NCBI GenBank assembly: GCA_964495655.1
Contig: CAZBWK010000039.1
Coordinates: 1 to 34,665 of the forward strand
Length of the DNA stretch: 34,665 nucleotides
Origin: JAAYJR01 sp964495655
Lineage (GTDB): Bacteria; Bacteroidota; Bacteroidia; Bacteroidales; Prolixibacteraceae
Direction: 5' to 3'
Part shown: piece by piece, positions 10,051 to 17,669 of the stretch
Position numbering within the stretch: position 1 is the first letter of the stretch
How the letters are laid out: each line of letters begins with the position of its first letter
Made by a program: the position numbers and the translations under genes
Notes under the pieces: model-generated
Seen by the model: only the letters and a program-made list of their open reading frames with translations
Told to the model about the DNA's origin: nothing
Database searches by the model: none

Positions 10051-11103
10051 ATGAAAAAGTTATTTGTCATTGTAATCTTTGCCCTGTTATTATCCCTGAC
10101 TATTTATGGTCAAAATATTACAAAATATCCGGATATTCCGAGAATTGACGTACACTCTCATTCAGACAATAATTATTTGACAATCCGTTCTTACCTTGAA
10201 TTCAGGGATCGAATGCTGTCAGAGACTAAAACTGATTTAGCCATGTGGATAAATGTTGGTGGCAGAATGGAGGGTGAGAAAGCTATCGATACAATATCCA
10301 CGGTCAGTCAGGGCAGGATAATGACTTGCATAAGTGATTATACCCCGCACAAAGGATTGACACACAAAGCAAAGGATATTCCGGGCTATCTTAAGAGGGG
10401 ATATGTCGGGTATAAGATATGGTATGGCACACTGCTTCAGCAGTTTACAAAAGGTAATCTTAAGGAAGGGGATAAAGACATTAGATATCTGTACATTGAC
10501 GATCCTCATCATGAACCGGTTATTTCTGCAATGGAAAAGCACGGTATGGTTATGGCATCGGTTCATATTGCTGATCCAAACGGACCTTTTGGAAAAAGAA
10601 GGCCGACAGAAGAGTGTTTTTGTCCGGATCCTGTTGAATTCTGGCGGTCAATAACAGGACTTGAGCGTGTTCTCCGTCGTCATCCCGAACTTGTTGTGGT
10701 TGCAGCCCATGGTGCCTGGCTGATGGTCCAGGATGCGCAACTTGATTTTCTGCGATATCTGTTTGACACTTATCCTCATTTTTATGTGGACCTTGCTGTA
10801 ACAGATTCTTATTATGTTGATATTGACCGTGAAAATCTCAGGGATTTATTTATTGAATATTCAGACAGGGTTCTTTTCGGAACAGATATAGCAAAGATGG
10901 ATAGTGCAGGAATACAAAGTGCAATAAAACGTTATTCACGTTCATTCCGGATTCTTGAGACTGAAGATTTTATAGAGGGTTTTTCATTGAAACAAGGCCT
11001 TAATTTGCCGCGTGAAGTACTTGAGAATATATATTATAAAAATGCACTCAGATTATATCCGGGACTTTCAGAACGTATGCGCAGTCTTGGGTATAAGATA
11101 TAA
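10051..11103 (+). CDS. Exported amidohydrolase-family (Amidohydrolase_2-like) metal-dependent hydrolase
   Basis: This 350-residue protein has a clear Sec signal (MKKLFVIVIFALLLSLTIYG). The barrel carries the metal ligands expected of PF04909-type amidohydrolases: His35/His37 in RIDVHSHS, His172 in ASVHIAD, His220 in VVAAHGAWL and Asp279 in LFGTDIA. These enzymes hydrolyse or decarboxylate small ring or carboxylate substrates, but the substrate here is unknown. Export is notable because many family members are cytoplasmic. The gene ends 14 bases before an aquaporin relic, so its 3' side marks the start of a decayed segment. The length is normal for the family and the frame is intact. Confidence 0.82.
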   Translation: MKKLFVIVIFALLLSLTIYGQNITKYPDIPRIDVHSHSDNNYLTIRSYLEFRDRMLSETKTDLAMWINVGGRMEGEKAIDTISTVSQGRIMTCISDYTPHKGLTHKAKDIPGYLKRGYVGYKIWYGTLLQQFTKGNLKEGDKDIRYLYIDDPHHEPVISAMEKHGMVMASVHIADPNGPFGKRRPTEECFCPDPVEFWRSITGLERVLRRHPELVVVAAHGAWLMVQDAQLDFLRYLFDTYPHFYVDLAVTDSYYVDIDRENLRDLFIEYSDRVLFGTDIAKMDSAGIQSAIKRYSRSFRILETEDFIEGFSLKQGLNLPREVLENIYYKNALRLYPGLSERMRSLGYKI

Positions 11104-11117
11104 AGCAGTATCAATTA

Positions 11118-11201
11118 AATCCTGCAGGAAGTATTAAAAAGGCGATTTTTGCGGGTGACCGGGAATAATCTCATCTTTGATTTTTTATTGTCATTCTGAT
11201 A
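11118..11201 (+). pseudogene. aqpZ: Decayed aquaporin Z (aqpZ) C-terminal relic, upstream copy
   Basis: Read in frame from 11118 this stretch gives NPAGSIKKAIFAGDRE, a stop, SHL, a stop, then FFIVILI. It matches the second NPA half of aquaporin Z (NPARSISQAVFVGDWA, SQL, then LFIVV), which is present more intact at 12341-12430. About 34 of the first 46 bases agree with that downstream copy by hand alignment. Two stop codons and no recognisable sequence on either side show that it is a relic. It lies between the amidohydrolase gene and the RES-Xre pair. Confidence 0.6.
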
Positions 11202-11374
11202 ATATAGACTGTATTGGACGAAGAATTAAGTTTCCCGAATATAAGAGTATCTAAATGCCGGTGATATAAAAATACGAATTAAAAAGCTCAAAGATTTCGG
11301 TAAGAAATGAATTTTTTTGATTTTAAATAAATCCCAAATCCAATTACCCCAAAGAGAAAATATTCGTATATTAG

Positions 11375-11390
11375 AGCGAAATTATTCGCT
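11375..11390. promoter_or_regulatory. Palindromic putative operator before the Xre antitoxin gene
   Basis: AGCGAA and TTCGCT form perfect 6-base arms around ATTA, ending 6 bases before the antitoxin ATG. A further TATTCG copy lies at 11361. The position fits autorepression by the Xre-type antitoxin, as is usual for this class of toxin-antitoxin operon. Binding itself is inferred. Confidence 0.45.
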
Positions 11391-11396
11391 TTTATT

Positions 11397-11783
11397 ATGA
11401 GTGCACTTGAAATTTCAGAAAAGGAATTTTTATATGGGGCCCGAAAGGGTATCGAGAAGTCGAGGCTTTTATTAATAGCCGGGGAAACCGGGTTAACATT
11501 GAAAGAGTTTTGTTCATACATCAGAATATCTGCGAGGTCGATACAGGAAAAGGAATCATCGCAGCTGATTGCACCGGCTCCCTCCGAGAGGGCTCTCTAC
11601 ATTGCAAAACTATTCAAAAAAGGAATTGAGCTTTTTGGGAACAGAGAAAAGTTCAGGAATTGGTTGAAATCTGATAATTTTACTATGGGAGGCGAAAAGC
11701 CCGCTTCGTATCTGGATACTTTTTCCGGTATTCAGATGGTGATGGATGAATTAAATGCTATTGAATACGGATTCTCAGCCTGA
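11397..11783 (+). CDS. Xre/MbcA/ParS-type antitoxin (DUF2384)
   Basis: This 128-residue protein has an N-terminal helix-turn-helix-like half (LTLKEFCSYIRISARSIQ, about 38-55) and a C-terminal DUF2384-type toxin-binding half. The latter runs from RALYIAKLFKKGIELFG through a Leu/Thr-rich region to a terminal GFSA. The C-terminal tail of these antitoxins normally plugs the RES toxin active site. The stop codon overlaps the toxin start (TGATG), which gives translational coupling with antitoxin first. It neutralises the toxin and, by family precedent, represses its own promoter. The length and gene order are typical of RES-Xre modules. Confidence 0.88.
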   Translation: MSALEISEKEFLYGARKGIEKSRLLLIAGETGLTLKEFCSYIRISARSIQEKESSQLIAPAPSERALYIAKLFKKGIELFGNREKFRNWLKSDNFTMGGEKPASYLDTFSGIQMVMDELNAIEYGFSA

Positions 11784-12238
11784 TGTTTGTATACCGTATA
11801 TCAAATAAGAATTATTCAGCCCTTGATGGCATCGGCGGGTTATACGGCAGAGGAAGGTGGCATCAGAAGGGCAATCTGGTTGTTTATACATCTGAACATG
11901 CCTCCCTGGCCGCGTGGGAAAAGCTCATGCATGTGACCAGCATGGATAATCTGCCCGAAAATTTGTTGCTTATAAAAATTGAGATTCCGGAAATATCAAA
12001 AATTCAGGCCGTTCCCCGGAAGGTTTTGGTACAGGGGTGGGACGGTTTTCCATTTGTTTCTGAAACAATTGACTATGGCACTTCATTCCTAAGGAGCAGG
12101 GAGTTTCTGGCTTTAAAAGTGCCCTCAGTGGTTATTCCGGAGGAATTTAATATTATTCTTAATCCCAATCATCCCGACTTTCATGAATGCAAGGTAGTCA
12201 GCAAACACCCATTTCTTTTTGATAAAAGGATTTTCTGA
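11783..12238 (+). CDS. RES-domain toxin (putative NAD+-degrading)
   Basis: This 151-residue protein has the RES layout: Arg5 in FVYRIS, GLYGRGRWHQKG with the conserved Gly-Arg-Trp (about 24-36), then VYTSEHASLAAWEKL with the conserved Glu and Ser, and a C terminus ending FDKRIF. Characterised RES toxins of this class (for example MbcT) deplete NAD+. The catalytic-type Arg, Tyr and Glu are present, so the toxin appears intact. It overlaps the antitoxin stop by one base. Three bases after its own stop begins an aqpZ fragment, which shows that the module sits in or beside a broken aquaporin gene. Confidence 0.88.
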   Translation: MFVYRISNKNYSALDGIGGLYGRGRWHQKGNLVVYTSEHASLAAWEKLMHVTSMDNLPENLLLIKIEIPEISKIQAVPRKVLVQGWDGFPFVSETIDYGTSFLRSREFLALKVPSVVIPEEFNIILNPNHPDFHECKVVSKHPFLFDKRIF

Positions 12239-12241
12239 AAA

Positions 12242-12475
12242 ACTGACCCAAAGGCGCCCAAAGGATTTGCCGGCATCGCTATCGGCCTTGCACTGACGCT
12301 TATTCATTTGATCAGTATTCCTGTCACCAATACTTCCGTAAACCCTGCACGAAGTATCAGTCAGGCAGTTTTTGTGGGAGATTGGGCATTGTCACAGCTC
12401 TGGCTGTTTATTGTGGTTCCGGTAGCAGGGGCAATACTGGCCGGATTAGTGTATAAATATTTGAAAACTGAATAA
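12242..12475 (+). pseudogene. aqpZ: Truncated aquaporin Z (aqpZ) 3' fragment, downstream copy
   Basis: The frame running to the TAA at 12473 encodes about 77 residues that are clearly the last third of aquaporin Z. It opens TDPKAPKGFAGIAIGLALTL, then ISIPVTNTSVNPARS with the second NPA motif, then a final transmembrane helix and KYLKTE. There is no start codon and nothing of the first NPA half upstream: the preceding bases are the end of the RES toxin gene. A full AqpZ has about 230 residues and six helices, so this cannot form a channel. The reading frame is undamaged, so the truncation may be fairly recent. Confidence 0.85.
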
Positions 12476-12496
12476 CCGGTATATTGTTTTACTCAA

Positions 12497-12940
12497 AAGG
12501 AATACTGTTCATACAAGTAATATCCTAAATATTTTTTTCGACAAAAAAGTATAATGCTCTCTTTATTAGGCATATCATAGATAGCCATCAAAAACAGTTT
12601 GAAGCATTTCCCCTTTTTGCCTGATTGTTTTCTGTCAGCGATTCCAACTCATGGAATATATGTGCACCACAAACAACGTGTTTCAATTTTTGCAGGGTAA
12701 AATAACTGCCCCGGCAATCATAGGCAAGCCAGCCAATGTAGTTTGTGAATATGGACTTATTGCTTTGTATTGCAACGGCGATTTAACAACTTCAGGGGCA
12801 ACTCCTTCTTGTTCCCTGCCACATACAGGACATATTGCTTTAAATATTTGATATTCGGTAATTTCAAGGGTGGGTTGCAGAGGTTCAAAAACCTGATGCT
12901 TATAATTTTGACAAATGGAAGATTGTTCATAATTTTAAAT
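12497..12940 (-). pseudogene. IS66-family transposase relic
   Basis: Read on the minus strand from about 12,926 downward, one frame gives QVFEPLQPTLEITEYQIFK, then AICPVCGREQEGVAPEVV and KSPLQYKAISPYS, ending at a stop near 12,687. This is the zinc-ribbon-like region of IS66 TnpC (CPxCG, FPxxVKxPVQYG). After a frame change come VVCGAHIFHELESLTENN and, after another, FKLFLMAIYDMP, which resemble the later AHxxREL segment of IS66 proteins. Stops, frameshifts and internal loss show it is dead. Ends are approximate and no inverted repeats were found. The 300-odd bases hold nothing else I can support. Confidence 0.6.
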
Positions 12941-12969
12941 CCAGGTAAATAGTTACAAAATTTGTAAAA

Positions 12970-14286
12970 ATGAAAAAATTAAATTCAAGTATCAGGCGAA
13001 GAGATTTTATTAAGACGGGTGCAGCAGCAGGGATATACCTTGCAACAGGTGGACAAGCAAATTCATTTGCTGGTAACTCATCTCAACCTAATATTCGGAT
13101 AGGCTTTGTAGGGGTTGGCAGCAGGGGCACTGGTATGCTCAAAGTCGCCTTATCTATAGGGGGTATTGAAGTTCCTGCTGTTTGCGATATTGTTGAAGAG
13201 AGGGTTGAAAATGCCCGGCGCCTGGTTGAAGAGGCAGGGCAACCAAAACCAAAAGGTTTTACAGGAGCTGAAGGATATAAGAAATTAACGGATTTAAAAG
13301 ATCTTGACGCAGTGTTCACTGCTACACCTTGGCATTTACATACCCCTGTTATGGTGGCAGCAATGAAATCGGGCAAATATGGAGCAACGGAGGTGCCGGC
13401 TTGCGACGGGTATGATCAGGCATGGGAATTGGTAGAGACCTCAGAACAGACAGGGATGCCCTGTATGATGATGGAAAATTGCACATACATGCGAAATGTG
13501 ATGATGATACTCAATATGGTACAAAAAGGTATGTTTGGTGACATATCTCATTGTGAAACAGGTTACCAGCATGATACACGATATGTTACCATAGGGCCTA
13601 AAGGAGTGTTGTTATGGAGAGCTTACGAGCGTGCACTTAATAATAATGGGAATCGGTATCCTACTCATGGGATTGGGCCTGTAGCCCAATGGACCAATAT
13701 TAACCGGGGCAATAAGTTTGAGTACCTTGTTTCAATGAGCAGCCGGTCGTTGGGACTTAATTATTATGCTTCAAAAAAATTTGGTGCCGACCATCAAACG
13801 GCCAAAATGAAGTTTGCATTAGGAGATGTAAATACATCCCTTATTCAAACCAACAATGGTATAACTATCACTCTTTATTATGATCCCCAGACTCCTCGTC
13901 CGTATGATCTTATTTATCGTATTCAGGGTACTAAAGGAATTTATTCGGGAACAATGGATAAAATATATTTAGAGGATTTGAGTCCACAATCTCATCAATG
14001 GGAGGATGTTGACAAATACTTAAAGGAATATGATCACCCGCTTTGGAAAGAACACGGTACCAAAGCTGAAAGTTCAGGTCATGGAGGCAGTGATTATCTT
14101 TGCTTCAGGGATTTTGCAGAGGCTGTACGAAACCGGACAGAAGTGCCTGTTGACGTTTACGATGCAGCAAGTTGGAGCATTATAACCAAACTTACGGAGG
14201 AATCAGTAAACAACAGAAGCCGGCCGGTGGATTTTCCTGATTTCACAAAAGGTAAATGGCAAAACCGTAAACCAAGGGCAATTTAA
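12970..14286 (+). CDS. Gfo/Idh/MocA oxidoreductase-fold protein, GH109-like, twin-arginine exported
   Basis: This 438-residue protein opens with a twin-arginine leader (RRRDFIKTG, residues 9-17). The NAD-binding loop is IGFVGVGSRGTG (about 44-55). ATPWHLHTPVMVAAMKSGKY, EVPA, MMENCTYMRN and HCETGYQHD (194-202) follow the pattern of GH109 enzymes. GH109 enzymes use bound NAD+ to cleave alpha-N-acetylgalactosaminides by an oxidation-elimination route. The match is by recalled family pattern, so a related glycosidase or a plain dehydrogenase is possible. The stop at 14284 is followed in frame by 39 protein-like codons (see the next entry). It starts a new, less AT-rich block after the scar zone. 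Confidence 0.78.
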   Translation: MKKLNSSIRRRDFIKTGAAAGIYLATGGQANSFAGNSSQPNIRIGFVGVGSRGTGMLKVALSIGGIEVPAVCDIVEERVENARRLVEEAGQPKPKGFTGAEGYKKLTDLKDLDAVFTATPWHLHTPVMVAAMKSGKYGATEVPACDGYDQAWELVETSEQTGMPCMMMENCTYMRNVMMILNMVQKGMFGDISHCETGYQHDTRYVTIGPKGVLLWRAYERALNNNGNRYPTHGIGPVAQWTNINRGNKFEYLVSMSSRSLGLNYYASKKFGADHQTAKMKFALGDVNTSLIQTNNGITITLYYDPQTPRPYDLIYRIQGTKGIYSGTMDKIYLEDLSPQSHQWEDVDKYLKEYDHPLWKEHGTKAESSGHGGSDYLCFRDFAEAVRNRTEVPVDVYDAASWSIITKLTEESVNNRSRPVDFPDFTKGKWQNRKPRAI

Positions 14287-14406
14287 GATCAAAATCATTA
14301 TAAATTATTCCCGCCTAAAGATGCAATTCCTCCTCTGGATATTAATAGAGCACTGATGGAAAAGTGGCAAGAGCTTATGAAGCATCATTATTTGGATTAT
14401 GAATGA
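14287..14406 (+). other. In-frame protein-like tail after the GH109-like stop codon
   Basis: Directly after the TAA at 14284-14286 the same frame stays open for 39 codons (beginning DQNHYKLFPPKDAIPPL, then NRALMEKWQELM, ending HHYLDYE) before a TGA. The text has ordinary amphipathic protein character and no rare-codon look. It may be the natural C terminus of the preceding protein, cut off by a nonsense mutation or a sequencing error, or joined by readthrough. No start codon suits a separate gene. Confidence 0.45.
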
Positions 14407-14451
14407 TCTATAAATTTTTTGGTACTAAAAAGAATTAACTATCAATTTATT

Positions 14452-16662
14452 ATGAAAAAATTAATTTATGTCATCTCATTTTTTTTATTAAGCATCTTTA
14501 TATTTGAATTACCTTCCCTGGCTCAGAACAGATGGACGATTGATCAAATACTCAAAACCCAGCGGTTAATGGGTACGGTAATTTCTCCCGATGGGAAATA
14601 TGTTTTTTACCAGATAGGATATACTTCGCAGGGTTATCCGGCCAGGACAATGGAGTTTTATACTGTAAGCAGCGATGGGATGAATACCTTCAGATTATCC
14701 ATTAACACCTCAGCCACCTCTTATCATTGGTCCCCTGATTCAAAACACATTTCTTATTTAGATAAAGGGAATGATGATGAAGGTGTAAGGCAGGTCTGGA
14801 GTGTGTCTCCTGACGGGGGCAAACCCCGGCAAATTACCTTTGGTGAAAGCAATATCAGCCAATACGGATGGTCCCCGGATGGAACTCATTTGTACTATAT
14901 TACCTACGAACCACCATCCGGGGAGGAGATAGCTTATAAAGAAAAGTGGGGGGAGGTTATATCTCCTGAAGAGAAAAAATGGCCGCGCCGGGGGATTTTG
15001 TGGGTTAAAGAACTCAGCAAAAGAAGTGCAGTAAGACTGACAGATGGAAATTATATGCCATCTTCACCAAGCTGGTCTCCTGACGGGAAATCAATTGCTT
15101 TTTTATCCAGTGGGGAGGATGGGCAGGTGCCGGAACTTTATATTATTAATATTGAAGGTAATGAAAAGCCTAAGCTGGTAACTGATACCGGGATTGGCAT
15201 CCGCTATTTTTCCTGGTCACCAGATGGTAAGGGTATAGCCTACATAGTAGCAAGGCAAAATATTCCTGAATATATCAATTATTTTCGTCCCGATCCACCT
15301 CTGGCCCCGGCACATATATATTTTTATAATGTGGATTCACTTTCATCCCGGCAAGTTACCAGTACTGATTATCCCGAACTGACAAGTTTTACCTGGTCAA
15401 GAGACGGCAAAAAGCTGGTATTTATTGCCCAGCCCCCGGAAACCAGGGACGTGACAATAAGGAGGAGATATATTTTATCCCAAATGTATGTTATTTCAGT
15501 TTCTGATGGGAGTGTAAAAGCTATAGCTGAAGGAACGGATTATTATCTTGGCGGTACAGGTATAACATGGTCAGGTGACAATTCAGAAATATGGTTTGTT
15601 AACGGGGATAAGATTGGATCTAATGTTTTTGCGGTTGATGTTTCGACAGGAAAAGTTCGTCATGTTACCAGGGGGAACGATTGTTTTCAATCAGTATCTT
15701 ATAATAAGGATTTTACAGCAACCTCTTTTATCAGGCACAATGTTAATATGAAACCCGATATTTACTTATCCGGATTACCTGAGTGGAATCCACGCCGGAT
15801 TACAGATATTAATCCGTGGGTTGATGATTTTGCTAATCCACAGGGAGAAGTGATAACCTACAGGAGTGAAGGCCGTGACATTGAAGCCCTATTGATAAAA
15901 CCGCCGGATTTTGATCCTGGCAAAAAATACCCCCTGATACTTGTAATACATGGAGGGCCTGCCTGGTATAAGCTTAATGAATGGCTTCCTGACTGGGAAC
16001 AATCACCCATTCATGCATATTCTGCAGAAGGTTTTGTATTATTATTTCCTAATGTAAGGGGCAGTGCCAATTATGGGATTGACTTCAGAAAAGATAATCA
16101 CCATGACCTTGGAAGGGGTGACTTCAGGGATGCTATGCGTGGTGTGGATTATCTACTTGACAAGGGCTATATTGATGAGGATAAAATGGGTGTTTGTGGA
16201 TGGAGTTACGGAGGTTTTTTAACACCAGCCATAATAACTCAAACCGACCGTTTTAAGGCGGCACAATTTGGCGCTGGCCTGCCAAGTCTTGAAGCCATGT
16301 ACGGCCGGTTGTATACTGTAGAAGGGCTTGTTCATGGATCATTTGATGCAAGACCTTGGGAAAATGGGATGGTTCATCTTCAATATTCGCCCTTATATTA
16401 TACCAACAAAGTAAAAACTCCGACACTAATCCAGCATGGTGAGGAAGATCCCCGGTGCCCGGTTGCAGAAGCAATATTGTTTTACAAGGCTCTTAAATAC
16501 TATGGCGTACCTACTGTGCTTGAGATTTACCCGGAAATGGGACATAGCATTACTGATTCATTGTTATACAGGAGAATATTAACTAAAAATCTCGATTGGT
16601 TTAAAAAGTGGCTAAAAGATGATAAAACTACTTCATTTGAAGATATTTTACCTTCTGAATAA
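14452..16662 (+). CDS. Exported S9-family peptidase (prolyl oligopeptidase/dipeptidyl-peptidase type)
   Basis: I start at the ATG at 14452 (736 residues), which gives a clean signal peptide (MKKLIYVISFFLLS...LAQ). The frame opens earlier at a TTG. Residues 40-450 form a beta-propeller with recurring SPDGK/WSPD-type blades. The C-terminal alpha/beta hydrolase (about 470-730) has the serine nucleophile Ser585 in GWSYGG, Asp666 in GEEDPRCPV and His698 in EMGHS, a complete Ser-Asp-His triad. An HGGPAW oxyanion-type loop and NVRGSANYG precede them. It should trim peptides in the periplasm, possibly glycopeptides released by neighbouring hydrolases (inference). The gene lies 165 bases after the GH109-like gene, same strand. 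Confidence 0.9.
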   Translation: MKKLIYVISFFLLSIFIFELPSLAQNRWTIDQILKTQRLMGTVISPDGKYVFYQIGYTSQGYPARTMEFYTVSSDGMNTFRLSINTSATSYHWSPDSKHISYLDKGNDDEGVRQVWSVSPDGGKPRQITFGESNISQYGWSPDGTHLYYITYEPPSGEEIAYKEKWGEVISPEEKKWPRRGILWVKELSKRSAVRLTDGNYMPSSPSWSPDGKSIAFLSSGEDGQVPELYIINIEGNEKPKLVTDTGIGIRYFSWSPDGKGIAYIVARQNIPEYINYFRPDPPLAPAHIYFYNVDSLSSRQVTSTDYPELTSFTWSRDGKKLVFIAQPPETRDVTIRRRYILSQMYVISVSDGSVKAIAEGTDYYLGGTGITWSGDNSEIWFVNGDKIGSNVFAVDVSTGKVRHVTRGNDCFQSVSYNKDFTATSFIRHNVNMKPDIYLSGLPEWNPRRITDINPWVDDFANPQGEVITYRSEGRDIEALLIKPPDFDPGKKYPLILVIHGGPAWYKLNEWLPDWEQSPIHAYSAEGFVLLFPNVRGSANYGIDFRKDNHHDLGRGDFRDAMRGVDYLLDKGYIDEDKMGVCGWSYGGFLTPAIITQTDRFKAAQFGAGLPSLEAMYGRLYTVEGLVHGSFDARPWENGMVHLQYSPLYYTNKVKTPTLIQHGEEDPRCPVAEAILFYKALKYYGVPTVLEIYPEMGHSITDSLLYRRILTKNLDWFKKWLKDDKTTSFEDILPSE

Positions 16663-16738
16663 TAGAGAATACGATAATAATCAGTTTGAACGGATCAAGG
16701 ATTATTCTTAATTGATATTACTTAAAATCAAATTCACC

Positions 16739-17659
16739 ATGCTAAATTTAAATCATTGGATAAAATGGGGCAATATTACAACTATTGGTGTAATGTTGAT
16801 TATGTTTTTAGCTGTCTGGTCTTGTAATCGTGAAAAAGAATTATTCAGTCGGGACAGGCATGTTTTAGTCTGTGGCGACAGTAAAGTGCTGATGGTTGAA
16901 TATCCTGATGATAATGATACTATCCCAAAGATTGGCTGGCAGTGGGATGCTCATCTTGCAAACGACCTGCCATCTGAATACCGGACTAACAAATTTAATT
17001 CAGTAGATGATTGTAAGGCTGCTCCTGACCGCAAACAGATAATGATCTCATCATCCTCCGGGGCAGTGGCAATTGTTACTTTAAAAGATAAAAAGGTAAT
17101 CTTCCTTGCTGATGTGCCCAATGCGCATTCTGTTGAAATGTTGCCGGGGAATAAAATTGTTGCGGCTGCCTCAACAGCTCAAAATGGAAACAGGCTGATG
17201 TTGTTTCAAATATCACAACCTGCTGAATTGTTAGATTCAGACAGCCTTTATTCAGCTCATGGTGTAGTTTGGGATGAGCAGAGGAGCTCGCTCTATGCCC
17301 TGGGTTATGATGTTTTGCGTGAATACAAATTGCAAAATGGCAGTAAACTGATCTTGAACAATGAGTGGAAAATTCCGGGGGAAAGCGGACATGACCTGCA
17401 GCTGGCCCCGAATGGGAACAGGCTCTTTTTGACTGAACATACGGGGGCTTGGGAATTTGACCTGAAAACCATGAAGTTCAGTAAGATCAATAATTTTCCG
17501 GATGCTGAAAATATTAAAAGCCTGAATCAAAATAAAGCCGGACGATATGTATATACCGTTCCGGAAGAGAGCTGGTGGACATACCACGTCTCTTTTTTCA
17601 ATCCGGCCGGAAAATTAAGTTTCCCGGATATGAGGGTGTATAAAGCCAGGTTATTTTAA
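16739..17659 (+). CDS. DUF6528-family lipoprotein, beta-propeller-like
   Basis: The ATG at 16739 gives 306 residues with a hydrophobic leader and a lipobox ending AVWSC (about residue 28). The body looks like a beta-propeller. Typical features are HVLVCGDSKVLMVEY after the leader, a repeated HSVEMLPGNKIVAAAS / AHGVVWDEQRSSLYALG blade pattern, and HDLQLAPNGNRLFLTEH. Conserved His residues in AHS, AHG and GHD suggest a sugar- or metal-binding face. This matches DUF6528 as I recall it; no reaction is known. It is probably anchored to the outer or inner membrane facing the periplasm. It ends 10 bases from the convergent oxidoreductase gene. Confidence 0.65.
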   Translation: MLNLNHWIKWGNITTIGVMLIMFLAVWSCNREKELFSRDRHVLVCGDSKVLMVEYPDDNDTIPKIGWQWDAHLANDLPSEYRTNKFNSVDDCKAAPDRKQIMISSSSGAVAIVTLKDKKVIFLADVPNAHSVEMLPGNKIVAAASTAQNGNRLMLFQISQPAELLDSDSLYSAHGVVWDEQRSSLYALGYDVLREYKLQNGSKLILNNEWKIPGESGHDLQLAPNGNRLFLTEHTGAWEFDLKTMKFSKINNFPDAENIKSLNQNKAGRYVYTVPEESWWTYHVSFFNPAGKLSFPDMRVYKARLF

Positions 17660-17669
17660 TTTCCGTTTG

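Noticed and set aside
12651..12851. A 66-codon plus-strand frame
   Set aside because: The opposite strand reads as the IS66 transposase relic; the plus-strand product is low in protein character.
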